Source of the DNA: Nocardioides cremeus | GTDB taxonomy: Bacteria > Actinomycetota > Actinomycetes > Propionibacteriales > Nocardioidaceae | Assembly: GCF_030518195.1 (NCBI RefSeq) | Contig: NZ_JAULSC010000004.1 | Span: forward strand, 1-64,000 | Direction of reading: 5' to 3' | DNA: 64,000 nt | Shown here: piece after piece, positions 17,471-25,002 of the stretch | How positions within the stretch are numbered: position 1 is the stretch's first letter | Layout of the letters: each line of letters starts with the position of its first letter | Notes under the pieces: generated by a model | What the model saw: only the letters and a program-made list of their open reading frames with translations | Told to the model about the DNA's origin: nothing | Databases searched by the model: none | Translations under genes and position numbers: made by a program

Positions 17471-17476
17471 TAGGAT
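17471..17476 (+). promoter_or_regulatory. Leaderless -10 box of the LysR gene
   Basis: TAGGAT lies exactly 7 bp before the GTG at 17484, the TANNNT-N(6-7)-start spacing seen at seven other genes in the window. It implies that transcription starts at the GTG and that the ATG at 17475, inside the box, is not used. Confidence 0.6.
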
Positions 17477-17483
17477 GAGCCTT

Positions 17484-18410
17484 GTGCTCTCTGTGCACCA
17501 GCTCACATGTTTCCTCGCCACCTACGAGCAGGGGTCGCTGACCCGCGCGGCCGACGAGCTCGGCTACGCCCAGCCGTCGGTCTCCGAGCAGATCCGGGCG
17601 CTGGAGAAGTCGCTCGGCGTGCAGCTCTTCCACCGGGTCGGGCGCGGCGTCGTGCCGACCACGGTCGCCGAGACCATGCGTCCCTACGCCGAGCAGGTGC
17701 TGGCCGCCATCGCGGAGACCGAGCGCGCCGTGGCGAGCGTGAAGTCGCTCGAGACCGGCACGATCCGCTTCGGCATGTTCGGCATCGCTCGCCTGTACGC
17801 CGGGTCCGCGCTGATCGCCGACGTGCTGGCGCGCTACCCCGGCGTGCGCGTCGAGCTCGTCGGCCAGAACTCCACCGAGGTCGTCGAGGACCTGCGCCGC
17901 GGTCGTCTCGAGGCGGCCATGCTGGCGGTCTCCACGGTCGCCAGCGAGGGCATCGCGGTGCGACCGGTTGCCCGGGAGGAGCTGGTCTACATCAGCGCCG
18001 ACCCCGAGCACCTGGCCTCCCCGGTCACCGCGCACCGGCTCGCGCAGGCCTCGCTGGTGATGCCGGAGACGACCTACCGCGCGGTCGACTCGACCCGGGC
18101 CACGCTGCGCCAGATGCTGCACGAGACCGGTCGCAACCCGCAGAGCCGGATCGAGGTCGAGGACGTCGAGACCGCGGTCGAGCTGGTGGGGATGGGCCTG
18201 GCCGACAGCGTCATCCCCCGGGGCGCCGCCGAGCAGCTGCTGCCACGGCTGGCGCCCCGGGCCGGGTTCGTCTCGCTGCGCCCGCGCCAGTTCGACACCT
18301 TCGCCATCGTGCACCGCACCAACGCGGTGCTCTCCCCCGCCGCCCAGCTGATGATCGAGCTGGCCACCCGCCGGATGCAGTCGATCGCGGAGCCCATCAA
18401 CCCCCGGTGA
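17484..18410 (+). CDS. LysR family transcriptional regulator
   Basis: This 308-residue DNA-binding regulator has an N-terminal winged helix-turn-helix (TRAADELGYAQPSVSEQIRA, about residues 20-40) and a LysR substrate-binding domain from about residue 88 to the end. The GTG start gives VLSVHQLTCFLA, the usual LysR beginning. It is divergent from the small Cys protein and 42 bp upstream of the amine-oxidase-like gene on the same strand, which is a possible target or operon partner. The ligand is unknown. No clear T-N11-A operator was singled out. Confidence 0.88.
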   Translation: MLSVHQLTCFLATYEQGSLTRAADELGYAQPSVSEQIRALEKSLGVQLFHRVGRGVVPTTVAETMRPYAEQVLAAIAETERAVASVKSLETGTIRFGMFGIARLYAGSALIADVLARYPGVRVELVGQNSTEVVEDLRRGRLEAAMLAVSTVASEGIAVRPVAREELVYISADPEHLASPVTAHRLAQASLVMPETTYRAVDSTRATLRQMLHETGRNPQSRIEVEDVETAVELVGMGLADSVIPRGAAEQLLPRLAPRAGFVSLRPRQFDTFAIVHRTNAVLSPAAQLMIELATRRMQSIAEPINPR

Positions 18411-18452
18411 GCGCGCCCCGACATCACTAGGCTGCGCCCAGGAGGTCGGTCG

Positions 18453-19808
18453 ATGAGCAGTCACGACGTGGTGGTGGTCGGTGCCGGCCTGGCCGGGCTC
18501 GCCGCCGCCCGCGCGCTGGTCGCGGCCGGCCGGTCCGTGGTCGTGCTGGAGGCACGCGACCGGGTCGGGGGCCGGACCGAGGGAGGCCTGCTCTCCGACG
18601 GGCAGTGGGTCGAGCTCGGCGGGCAGTGGATCGGGCCCACCCAGGACCGCATGTACGAGCTCGTCGCGGAGCACGGCCTGCGCACCGTGCCGACGTACGA
18701 CGACGGGGACATGCTCTTCTCCCTCGGCGGCCGCACCCGGCGGATGAGCAGCGCCAAGGGCGCCGTGCCGCGGCTGAACCCGGTCGCCCTCGCCGACCTC
18801 GCCCAGGGCGTGACCCGCTTCGCCCGCCTGGCTCGGCGCGTCGACACCGACCACCCGTGGCTGACCCCCGAGGCCGGGCGTCTCGACGCCCAGACGCTGC
18901 ACAGCTGGGTGCACCGCCACCTGCGGACCGCCGCGGGGCGCGCCTACTTCGACCTCTTCGCCGAGGCCGTCCTCGCGACCGGGGCCGGCGACGTGTCGCT
19001 GCTGCACGCGCTCTTCTACACCCGCTCCGGCCAGGACCTGGACACCCTGATGGCCACCGGGGCCGGCGCCCAGCAGGACCGCATCGAGGGCGGGTCGGTG
19101 CTGCTCAGCGAGCGGCTGGCCGCGCCGCTCGACGTCCGGCTCGGCCAGGTGGTGAGCCAGGTCGAGCAGGACGACCGGGAGGTCACCGTCGGCACCCGTG
19201 ACGGCCGGCGCTGGCGGGCACGACGCGCGGTCGTGGCCCTGCCGCCCACCCTGGCCGGCCGGCTCGCTCACCGGCCGCTCCTGCCCGCCCTGCGCGACCA
19301 GCTGACCCAGCGCACCCCGGCCGGCAGCGTCATCAAGGTGTACGCCGTCTACCCGACGCCCTTCTGGCGCGAGGAGGGGCTCAACGGCCAGGTGGCCTCC
19401 GACCGTGGCCCGGTGAAGGTGGTCTTCGACAACTCGCCGCCGGGCTACCCGCGCGGCATCCTGCTCTGCTTCCTCGAGGGCAGCGCCGCCCGCGAGTGGT
19501 CGGGCCGCGACCCTGCCGAGCGCCGGCAGGCCGTCGTGGACTGCCTGGTCGGCTACTTCGGCCCCCGTGCCGCCGCCCCCGTGGAGTACCTCGAGCGCGA
19601 CTGGTCGGCCGAGGAGTTCACCCGCGGCTGCTACGGCGCCCACTTCACCCCGGGCACCTGGACCGGCTTCGGCAGCGCGCTGCGCGAGCCCGTGGGCCGC
19701 GTGCACTGGGCCGGCACCGAGTGCTCGCCGGTCTGGAACGGCTACATGGAGGGGGCGGTGCGCTCCGGCGAGACCACCGCGGCCGAGGTGCACTCCCGGC
19801 TGGGGTGA
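18453..19808 (+). CDS. Flavin-containing amine oxidase (FAD-dependent)
   Basis: This 451-residue flavoprotein has the N-terminal ADP-binding motif VVVVGAGLAGLAAARAL, then the GGRTEGG segment and ELGGQWIG typical of the monoamine oxidase family. C393 in FTRGCYGAHFTPG stands where monoamine oxidases attach FAD covalently. The C-terminal flavin loop (HWAGTECSPVWNGYMEGAVRSG) is intact. It probably oxidises an amine to an aldehyde with release of ammonia and peroxide; the substrate is unknown. TAGGCT at 18428-18433 and AGGAGGT before the ATG indicate its own promoter with a short leader. Confidence 0.88.
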   Translation: MSSHDVVVVGAGLAGLAAARALVAAGRSVVVLEARDRVGGRTEGGLLSDGQWVELGGQWIGPTQDRMYELVAEHGLRTVPTYDDGDMLFSLGGRTRRMSSAKGAVPRLNPVALADLAQGVTRFARLARRVDTDHPWLTPEAGRLDAQTLHSWVHRHLRTAAGRAYFDLFAEAVLATGAGDVSLLHALFYTRSGQDLDTLMATGAGAQQDRIEGGSVLLSERLAAPLDVRLGQVVSQVEQDDREVTVGTRDGRRWRARRAVVALPPTLAGRLAHRPLLPALRDQLTQRTPAGSVIKVYAVYPTPFWREEGLNGQVASDRGPVKVVFDNSPPGYPRGILLCFLEGSAAREWSGRDPAERRQAVVDCLVGYFGPRAAAPVEYLERDWSAEEFTRGCYGAHFTPGTWTGFGSALREPVGRVHWAGTECSPVWNGYMEGAVRSGETTAAEVHSRLG

Positions 19809-19827
19809 GCCCGTGCCGTGGGGTCTC

Positions 19828-19833
19828 TAGGCT
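19828..19833 (+). promoter_or_regulatory. Leaderless -10 box (TAGGCT)
   Basis: TAGGCT is followed by 6 bp and the ATG at 19840. There is no ribosome-binding site, so the mRNA is probably leaderless. Confidence 0.6.
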
Positions 19834-19839
19834 GGCGCC

Positions 19840-20238
19840 ATGACTGAGCCCCGTGACGTCGTCCGCGCCTTCCTCGAGCACCTCGACGCCGGCGAGACCG
19901 ACCGGGCCAACGCCCTGCTGGCCCCCGACGTGGAGTGGCGCAACACCCGGCTGCCCACGGTGCGCGGCGCCAAGGTCGCCGAGGCCCTCGACATGCTCAC
20001 CGCCCGCGGCGTCGGGGTCCGCGTCGAGCTGCACCACGTCGGCGCCGACGGCTCCACCGTGCTCACCGACCGCCACGACACGCTGACCTGGAAGGCCTAC
20101 GGCAGCCGGTTCCACGTCGACGGCACCTTCGAGGTGCGCGACGGGCTGATCACGCTGTGGGACGACCGGTTCAGCTGGGGCGAGGCGAGCGTCGCCTCGG
20201 TGGCCGGGCTGCTGCGACTGCTGCGCGGCGCTCGCTGA
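19840..20238 (+). CDS. Limonene-1,2-epoxide hydrolase-like / NTF2-fold protein
   Basis: This 132-residue protein has the cone-shaped NTF2-like fold pattern: two N-terminal helices (RDVVRAFLEHLDAG), then EWRNTRLPTVRG, LTDRHDTLTW and GTFEVRDGLITLWDDRFSW. The acidic and arginine residues (D...R...D) match the Asp-Arg-Asp arrangement of limonene epoxide hydrolases, so epoxide hydrolysis is plausible. It is expressed from its own leaderless promoter and is convergent with the following hydrolase gene. Confidence 0.8.
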   Translation: MTEPRDVVRAFLEHLDAGETDRANALLAPDVEWRNTRLPTVRGAKVAEALDMLTARGVGVRVELHHVGADGSTVLTDRHDTLTWKAYGSRFHVDGTFEVRDGLITLWDDRFSWGEASVASVAGLLRLLRGAR

Positions 20239-20247
20239 GCAGCGGGC

Positions 20248-21843
20248 TCAGCAGGTGGTGCCGTCGTCGGGGACGGTGCCCTCGATGAGGAAGGCCTCGA
20301 TCGCCTCGTCGATGCAGGCGTTGCCCGAGTTGTACGCCGTGTGCCCGTCGCCCTCGCGGGTCAGCAGCACCCCGGGCTCGAGCTGGTCGGCCAGCGCCTG
20401 CGCCCACTCGTAGGGCGTCGCCGGGTCGCGGGTGGTGCCCACGACCAGGATCGGCGCCGCGCCCTCGGCGGTGATCTCGCCGAGGCGGGTGGAGGGGTCG
20501 GGCTCGACCTCGAGGCCGCGGCAGCCGACCAGGCTCCAGGCGAACACCTCGCCCAGGGTCGGGGACGCCTCGAGGAAGTCGGGCACCTGCGCCGGGATCT
20601 CCTCGACCGGGGTCGAGGACGGGTCGTCGAGGCAGTTGATCGCGTAGATCGCCTCGGAGGAGTTGTCGGTGTAGTTGCCGCTGGGCGTGCGCGAGGCGTA
20701 GGTGTCGGCGAGCAGCATCAGCGTGGTGCCGTCGCCGGCGAAGGCCGCCTCGAGCGCCTGGCTCAGCAGGAACCAGTAGTCGCTGACGTAGAGCGGCGTG
20801 ATCAACCCGTAGAAGGCGCTGCCGACGGTGAGCTCGCGCCCACCCGGGGCGGGGATCGGCTCGCGGTCGACCTCCTCGAGGAAGGCCACGATGCGGTCGA
20901 GGCCCTCCTGCACGCTCTCGCCGAGGAAGCAGTCACCGCCCTCGACGCAGTCGCTCACGTAGGCACGCAGCGCCCGCTCGAAGCCCGCCGCCTGGCCCAG
21001 GTTGAGCTCGCGGCTGGTGAGGCTGACGTCGACGGCGCCGTCGAGGACGAGCCGGTCGGCCCGGTCGGGGAAGAGCTCGGCATAGGTGGCGCCCAGCTTG
21101 GTGCCGTAGGAGGCGCCCAGGTAGGTCAGGCCGCTCTCGCCCAGCGCCGCGCGCAGCACGTCCATGTCCTTGGCCGCCTCGACCGTGCTGACGTGGGCGG
21201 CCAGGTCGCCGGAGCGCTCCACGCACCCGTCGAAGAACGTCTCGAGGTCGGCGACCAGCGCCTCGACCTCGGCCGGCTCGTCGGGCGAGGGGTCGGCGGC
21301 CAGGAACTCGGTCAGCTGCTCGTCGGAGAGGCAGTCGACCGGCGCCGAGCCACCGGTGCCGCGGGGGTCGAAGCCGACGATGTCGTAGCGGGCCAGCAGC
21401 GGTGCGCGGAAGACCGCGTCGCCGGCCGCGGCGTACGACGTGCCGGGGGCGCCGGGCCCGCCGGGGTTGACCACCAGCGACCCGAGGCGCTGCCCGGGCT
21501 CGCTCGCCGGCACCCGCAGCACCGCGATCTCGATCGTCTCGCCACCGGGGTCGGTGTAGTCGAGCGGCACCTGCAGGTCGGTGCACTCGTGGTCGGCGTC
21601 GCCCTCGCACGGCTGCCAGTCGAGGGACTGGTCGTAGAAGGGCGCCAGGGCGGGGTCGGGCGGCTCGGTGGCGTCGCCGGAGGGGGTGGTGCTCAGCGCC
21701 GGGCCGGTGCGCGGCTGCCGCTGCGGGGCCTCGTCGTCGCCGCCGAGCATGCCGCCCAGCACCAGGGCCAGGGCCAGGCCGAGGGCGCTGAGGACCATGG
21801 CCAGGACGACCACGATCGCCACGACCTGCTTGATCGACCTCAA
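20248..21843 (-). CDS. Membrane-anchored alpha/beta hydrolase (TAP-like)
   Basis: This 531-residue protein has an N-terminal membrane segment (VVAIVVVLAMVLSALGLALA) followed by a linker and a serine hydrolase domain. The nucleophile elbow is GASYGT, the oxyanion region is VVNPGGPGAPGTSY, the acid is in GTTRDPATPYEWA and the base in GDGHTAYNSG. The TAP-like C-terminal domain is present, as in tripeptidyl aminopeptidases and exported Streptomyces and mycobacterial hydrolases. It probably acts outside the membrane. A TTG start overlapping the holB stop (TTGA), with GAGGGGAG upstream, is the best choice; a cytosolic fusion to holB is not supported. Confidence 0.85.
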   Translation of the reverse strand: MRSIKQVVAIVVVLAMVLSALGLALALVLGGMLGGDDEAPQRQPRTGPALSTTPSGDATEPPDPALAPFYDQSLDWQPCEGDADHECTDLQVPLDYTDPGGETIEIAVLRVPASEPGQRLGSLVVNPGGPGAPGTSYAAAGDAVFRAPLLARYDIVGFDPRGTGGSAPVDCLSDEQLTEFLAADPSPDEPAEVEALVADLETFFDGCVERSGDLAAHVSTVEAAKDMDVLRAALGESGLTYLGASYGTKLGATYAELFPDRADRLVLDGAVDVSLTSRELNLGQAAGFERALRAYVSDCVEGGDCFLGESVQEGLDRIVAFLEEVDREPIPAPGGRELTVGSAFYGLITPLYVSDYWFLLSQALEAAFAGDGTTLMLLADTYASRTPSGNYTDNSSEAIYAINCLDDPSSTPVEEIPAQVPDFLEASPTLGEVFAWSLVGCRGLEVEPDPSTRLGEITAEGAAPILVVGTTRDPATPYEWAQALADQLEPGVLLTREGDGHTAYNSGNACIDEAIEAFLIEGTVPDDGTTC

Positions 21844-23027
21844 CGAACGCTCCCCTCGGGCACTATCAGGGCGACCATCATGGCCTCCAGCGCCAAGGCC
21901 GGCTGCACGTTGAACTCCAGCATCTGCTCGCGCGCCTCGAAGACCGCGTCGATGCGGCGCAGGTTGAGCTCGGGGCTGGAGGTGCGCACGACCTCCTCGA
22001 CGTCGGGCCGGATCTCCTCGTTGACCAGCGCGCCCGCGGCGCCGACCGCGACCGCGATCGCGTCGCGGTAGACCGAGACCAGGTCCATCAGGCTGCGGTC
22101 GACCACGTCGAGGACGCGCCGCTTGGCGCGGGTCTTCTGACCCTTCTCCAGCGCGGAGAGGGCCGGTGCGTACTCCCGCGGGCGGCGGCCGCGCTCGACC
22201 ACGCCGTAGGAGGCGTCGAGGTCGACCTTCTCGCGGGCGTCGAGCTCGGCGGTGATCGCCTCGGCCTCCTCCTTCGCGACCTCGACGAGGTTGGCGGCGG
22301 CCTGCATGCAGGCGCCCAGCGTCGTCAGCTTCGTCGGGTAGAGCACCACCTCGCGCCGGCGGTTGCGGGTCGCCTCGTCTGTGGCCAGGGCCCGGGCCCG
22401 GCCGATGTGGCCCTGGCTGGCGCGGGCGGCGTACGACGCCAGCGCGTCGGGCACGCCGAGGGTGCGGGAGAGGAAGGCGGCCACGTCGGGGGAGGTCGGG
22501 GTGGTCAGCGTGACCAGCCGGCAGCGGCTGACCACGGTGGGCAGCACGTCCTCGAGGGTGGGGGCGCAGAGCATCCACACGGTGCGCTCGCCCGGCTCCT
22601 CGATCGCCTTGAGCAGCGCGTTCCAGGCCCGCTCGGTGAGCCGGTCGGCGTCCTCGATGATGAGGATCTGGCGCCCCGAGCCCACCGGCGAGAGGGACGC
22701 CTTGCGCACCAGGTCGCGCACCTCGTCGACACCGATGGAGAGCTTCTCGGTGCGGACCAGGGCGACGTCGGCGTGGCTGCCGACCAGGGTGGTGTGGCAG
22801 CCGTGGCAGTGCCCGCAGCCGACCAGGTCGGGGCCGTTCTCGCACTGCAGCGCGGCCGCGAACGCGATCGCGGCGTTGGAGCGGCCCGAGCCGGGCGGGC
22901 CGGTGAACAACCAGGCGTGGCTCATGCCCTGGCCCGACGCGGCCTTGCGCAGCGCCTTGATCGCCGGGCGCTGGCCGACCAGGCGCTCCCAGACGGTCGA
23001 GGTCACCTCGTGGGTGGGCGTGCTCAC
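21840..23027 (-). CDS. holB: DNA polymerase III subunit delta'
   Basis: This 395-residue clamp-loader subunit has an AAA+ domain with a degenerate P-loop (LFTGPPGSGRSNAAIAFA; Arg replaces the usual Lys). A Cys4-type zinc module (CENGPDLVGCGHCHGC) follows, then the sensor segment IEDADRLTERAWNALLKA, typical of delta' rather than tau/gamma. It overlaps tmk by 4 bp (ATGA), the conserved tmk-holB arrangement of actinobacteria. The protein binds primer-template junction loaders in the replisome. Confidence 0.93.
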   Translation of the reverse strand: MSTPTHEVTSTVWERLVGQRPAIKALRKAASGQGMSHAWLFTGPPGSGRSNAAIAFAAALQCENGPDLVGCGHCHGCHTTLVGSHADVALVRTEKLSIGVDEVRDLVRKASLSPVGSGRQILIIEDADRLTERAWNALLKAIEEPGERTVWMLCAPTLEDVLPTVVSRCRLVTLTTPTSPDVAAFLSRTLGVPDALASYAARASQGHIGRARALATDEATRNRRREVVLYPTKLTTLGACMQAAANLVEVAKEEAEAITAELDAREKVDLDASYGVVERGRRPREYAPALSALEKGQKTRAKRRVLDVVDRSLMDLVSVYRDAIAVAVGAAGALVNEEIRPDVEEVVRTSSPELNLRRIDAVFEAREQMLEFNVQPALALEAMMVALIVPEGSVR

Positions 23028-23713
23028 GGGGCCACCTGGTCGGCCTGCTGGGGGTCGGCCTGCTGGGGTGCGGTCAGGGCCTCGAGCAGCGGGACGAGCC
23101 GCGCCTGCACGGCCGCCGCGACCTCCTCGACGGGGGCGCGGGCGTCGAGCACGAGGTAGTGCTCCGGGTCGGTGGCGGCCATCGCGACGAACGACTCGCG
23201 CACCCGCTGGTGGAACTCCAGCGACTCGCCCTCGATGCGGTCGCGGCCCTCGAAGCGGCCCAGGCCGGCGGCGGGCTCGAGGTCGAGGACGACCGTCAGG
23301 TGCGGACGCAGGTCGCCGGTCGCCCAGCGGGCCACCTGCTCGACCTCGGCGACCGGCAGTCTGCGACCGGCGCCCTGGTAGGCCAGCGTGGAGTCGACGT
23401 AGCGGTCGGTGACCACGACCTCGCCGCGCTCGAGCGCCGGCAGCACCAGCGTCTCGACGTGCTCGGCCTTGTCGGCGGCGTAGAGCAGCGCCTCGGTGCG
23501 GTCGGCGAGCGCCCCGGTCTCAGGCGCGAGCACGATCTCACGCAGCCGGCGACCGACGGGGGTGTCCCCCGGCTCGAAGGTCAGCACCACGCGGTGGCCC
23601 TGCTCCTCGAGCCAGGCGCGCAGCAGCCGCGACTGGGTCGACTTGCCGGAGCCCTCGCCGCCCTCGAAGCACACGAAGACGCCGCGCTGGGTGTAGGTGC
23701 CGGGCGATGTCAC
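23024..23713 (-). CDS. tmk: Thymidylate kinase
   Basis: This 229-residue dTMP kinase has P-loop FEGGEGSGKSTQSRLL at residues ~13-28, the DR(Y/S) motif in VVTDRYVDSTLAYQGAGR and a lid region rich in Arg. It phosphorylates dTMP to dTDP for DNA synthesis. A longer frame exists upstream, but the GTG at 23713 fits the family N-terminus and has TAGGTT 7 bp upstream, implying a leaderless mRNA for the tmk-holB-hydrolase operon. The three genes are joined by 4-bp overlaps. Confidence 0.94.
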   Translation of the reverse strand: MTSPGTYTQRGVFVCFEGGEGSGKSTQSRLLRAWLEEQGHRVVLTFEPGDTPVGRRLREIVLAPETGALADRTEALLYAADKAEHVETLVLPALERGEVVVTDRYVDSTLAYQGAGRRLPVAEVEQVARWATGDLRPHLTVVLDLEPAAGLGRFEGRDRIEGESLEFHQRVRESFVAMAATDPEHYLVLDARAPVEEVAAAVQARLVPLLEALTAPQQADPQQADQVAP

Positions 23714-23720
23714 GGCCCCG

Positions 23721-23726
23721 AACCTA
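23721..23726 (-). promoter_or_regulatory. Leaderless -10 box of tmk (TAGGTT)
   Basis: On the minus strand TAGGTT is followed by 7 bp and the GTG at 23713, with no ribosome-binding site. Confidence 0.6.
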
Positions 23727-23783
23727 CGTGGGGGCACCGACACCGGCCAGCACCGGTCCACAGCCGCTGCGCACGCGTGCGCC

Positions 23784-24872
23784 TCAGAAGGCGTAGCGGA
23801 CCCGGCAGTAGGGCATCCGCTCGGCCAGCAGGTCGGTGAGCTGGTCGCGCCAGCGGGCCTTCCAGGCGGCGCGGTAGCGCACGTTGGCCTGCCCCGAGTG
23901 GCTGGTCTTGGGCTCCTGGAGGTCCGGGCGCCACAGCAGCTCCTCGCCGCGCGGGTGCCAGCCCAGGTTGACCTCGTGCAGCGGCTCGTTGTGGGTCAGG
24001 AAGATGATCTCGCAGGCCAGCTGGGCCTTGGCCCGCTCCCCCAGCACGTCGTCGACCTGGTCGAACAGCTCGGCCCACTGCTCCAGCCACTGCTCGTGCA
24101 CCACCACCGGGCTGAAGTTGAGGTGCACCTCGTAGCCGGCCTCGACGAAGTCGTCGACCGCAGCGATCCGCTCGGCGATGCGCGAGGTGCGCAGGTCGAG
24201 CCGGTGCGCCAGCGGCTCGGGCATCAGCGAGAACCGCACCCGGGTGCCGCCGCGCGGGTCCCAGTCGAGCAGGTCGCGGTTGACCAGCTTGGTGGCGAAG
24301 CTGGCCTTGGCCCCGCGCAGGTCGCCGAAGAGGTCGACCAGGTCGCGCACGTTGTCGGAGACCAGCGCGTCGGCCGAGCAGTCGCCGTTCTCGCCCAGGT
24401 CGTAGACCCAGTCGACGGGGTCGCACTGGTTGGGCTCGGTCTTGGGCCCCTGCCGCGCCGCGTGGCGGGCGAGGTAGCCCGCGATCCGCTCGATGTTGAC
24501 GAAGACCGTGATCGGGTTGGCGAAGCCCTTGCGCCGCGGCACGTAGCAGTAGCTGCAGGCCATCGCGCAGCCGTTGCTGGTGGACGGGGCGATGAAGTCG
24601 GCCGAGCGGCCGTTGGGCCGCGCCTGCAGGCTCCGCTTCTCCCCCAGCACCAGCACCTCGCGCTTGGTGCGCACCCACCGCTCCACCCCGCCGGGGTTGC
24701 CGTAGAGCCCGGGGATGTCCTGGTGGGAGGCCACCTCGACCCGCTCCGCGTCGGGGAAGCGCTCCAGCACCTGCTGCGCGCGCGGCCACCGCCCGATGTC
24801 GGGCTCGTGGTAGATCCGGCGCACCTCGAGCAGGCGCTCGGCAGCGGTGGGCGGGGGCATGGGCATGGGCAT
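23784..24872 (-). CDS. Spore photoproduct lyase-like radical SAM protein
   Basis: This 362-residue radical SAM enzyme has C102, C106 and C109 (CAMACSYC), the CX3CX2C motif. The spore photoproduct lyase signature surrounds it (STSNGCAMACSYCYVPRR, then NPITVFVNIE). The SplB family repairs a thymine photoproduct in spores, but close relatives occur in non-sporulating actinobacteria with unknown roles. Three consecutive in-frame ATGs open the gene; the outermost is used because TAGCCT lies 6 bp before it. It is followed by the tmk operon and preceded by topA, all on the minus strand. Confidence 0.85.
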   Translation of the reverse strand: MPMPMPPPTAAERLLEVRRIYHEPDIGRWPRAQQVLERFPDAERVEVASHQDIPGLYGNPGGVERWVRTKREVLVLGEKRSLQARPNGRSADFIAPSTSNGCAMACSYCYVPRRKGFANPITVFVNIERIAGYLARHAARQGPKTEPNQCDPVDWVYDLGENGDCSADALVSDNVRDLVDLFGDLRGAKASFATKLVNRDLLDWDPRGGTRVRFSLMPEPLAHRLDLRTSRIAERIAAVDDFVEAGYEVHLNFSPVVVHEQWLEQWAELFDQVDDVLGERAKAQLACEIIFLTHNEPLHEVNLGWHPRGEELLWRPDLQEPKTSHSGQANVRYRAAWKARWRDQLTDLLAERMPYCRVRYAF

Positions 24873-24878
24873 GGGGCC

Positions 24879-24884
24879 AGGCTA
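24879..24884 (-). promoter_or_regulatory. Leaderless -10 box (TAGCCT)
   Basis: On the minus strand TAGCCT is followed by GGCCCC and the ATG at 24872, and no ribosome-binding site is present. Confidence 0.6.
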
Positions 24885-24894
24885 GGCAGGCCCG

Positions 24895-24945
24895 CCGACA
24901 CCAGCCCCCGGACCGGCCCCCGACACCAGCCCCGACACTGGCCCC
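24895..24945. repeat. Short imperfect direct repeats
   Basis: CCGACACCAGCCCC occurs at 24895-24908 and again near 24920-24933, with degenerate copies (CGGACCGGCCCC, CGACACTGGCCCC) between and after. This is a low-complexity intergenic stretch between topA and the lyase-like gene. Confidence 0.55.
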
Positions 24946-24963
24946 GACGACGTACGCCGCCCG

Positions 24964-24980
24964 GCTCGCGGCGGGCGAGC
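24964..24980 (-). terminator. Possible topA terminator hairpin
   Basis: GCTCGC and GCGAGC form a 6-bp stem with a 5-base loop about 22 bp after the topA stop on the minus strand. There is no U-tract. Confidence 0.3.
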
Positions 24981-25002
24981 GGGCGGCCTACGGGCCGGGG
25001 CC

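Noticed and set aside
17475..17486. ATG at 17475 as start of the LysR gene
   Set aside because: It falls inside a TAGGAT -10 box; the GTG at 17484 has proper leaderless spacing and gives the usual LysR N-terminus.
20248..22845. An 865-codon frame suggesting a fusion of holB antiframe and the TAP-like hydrolase
   Set aside because: The upstream part is an alternate frame of holB; the hydrolase begins at a TTG overlapping the holB stop.
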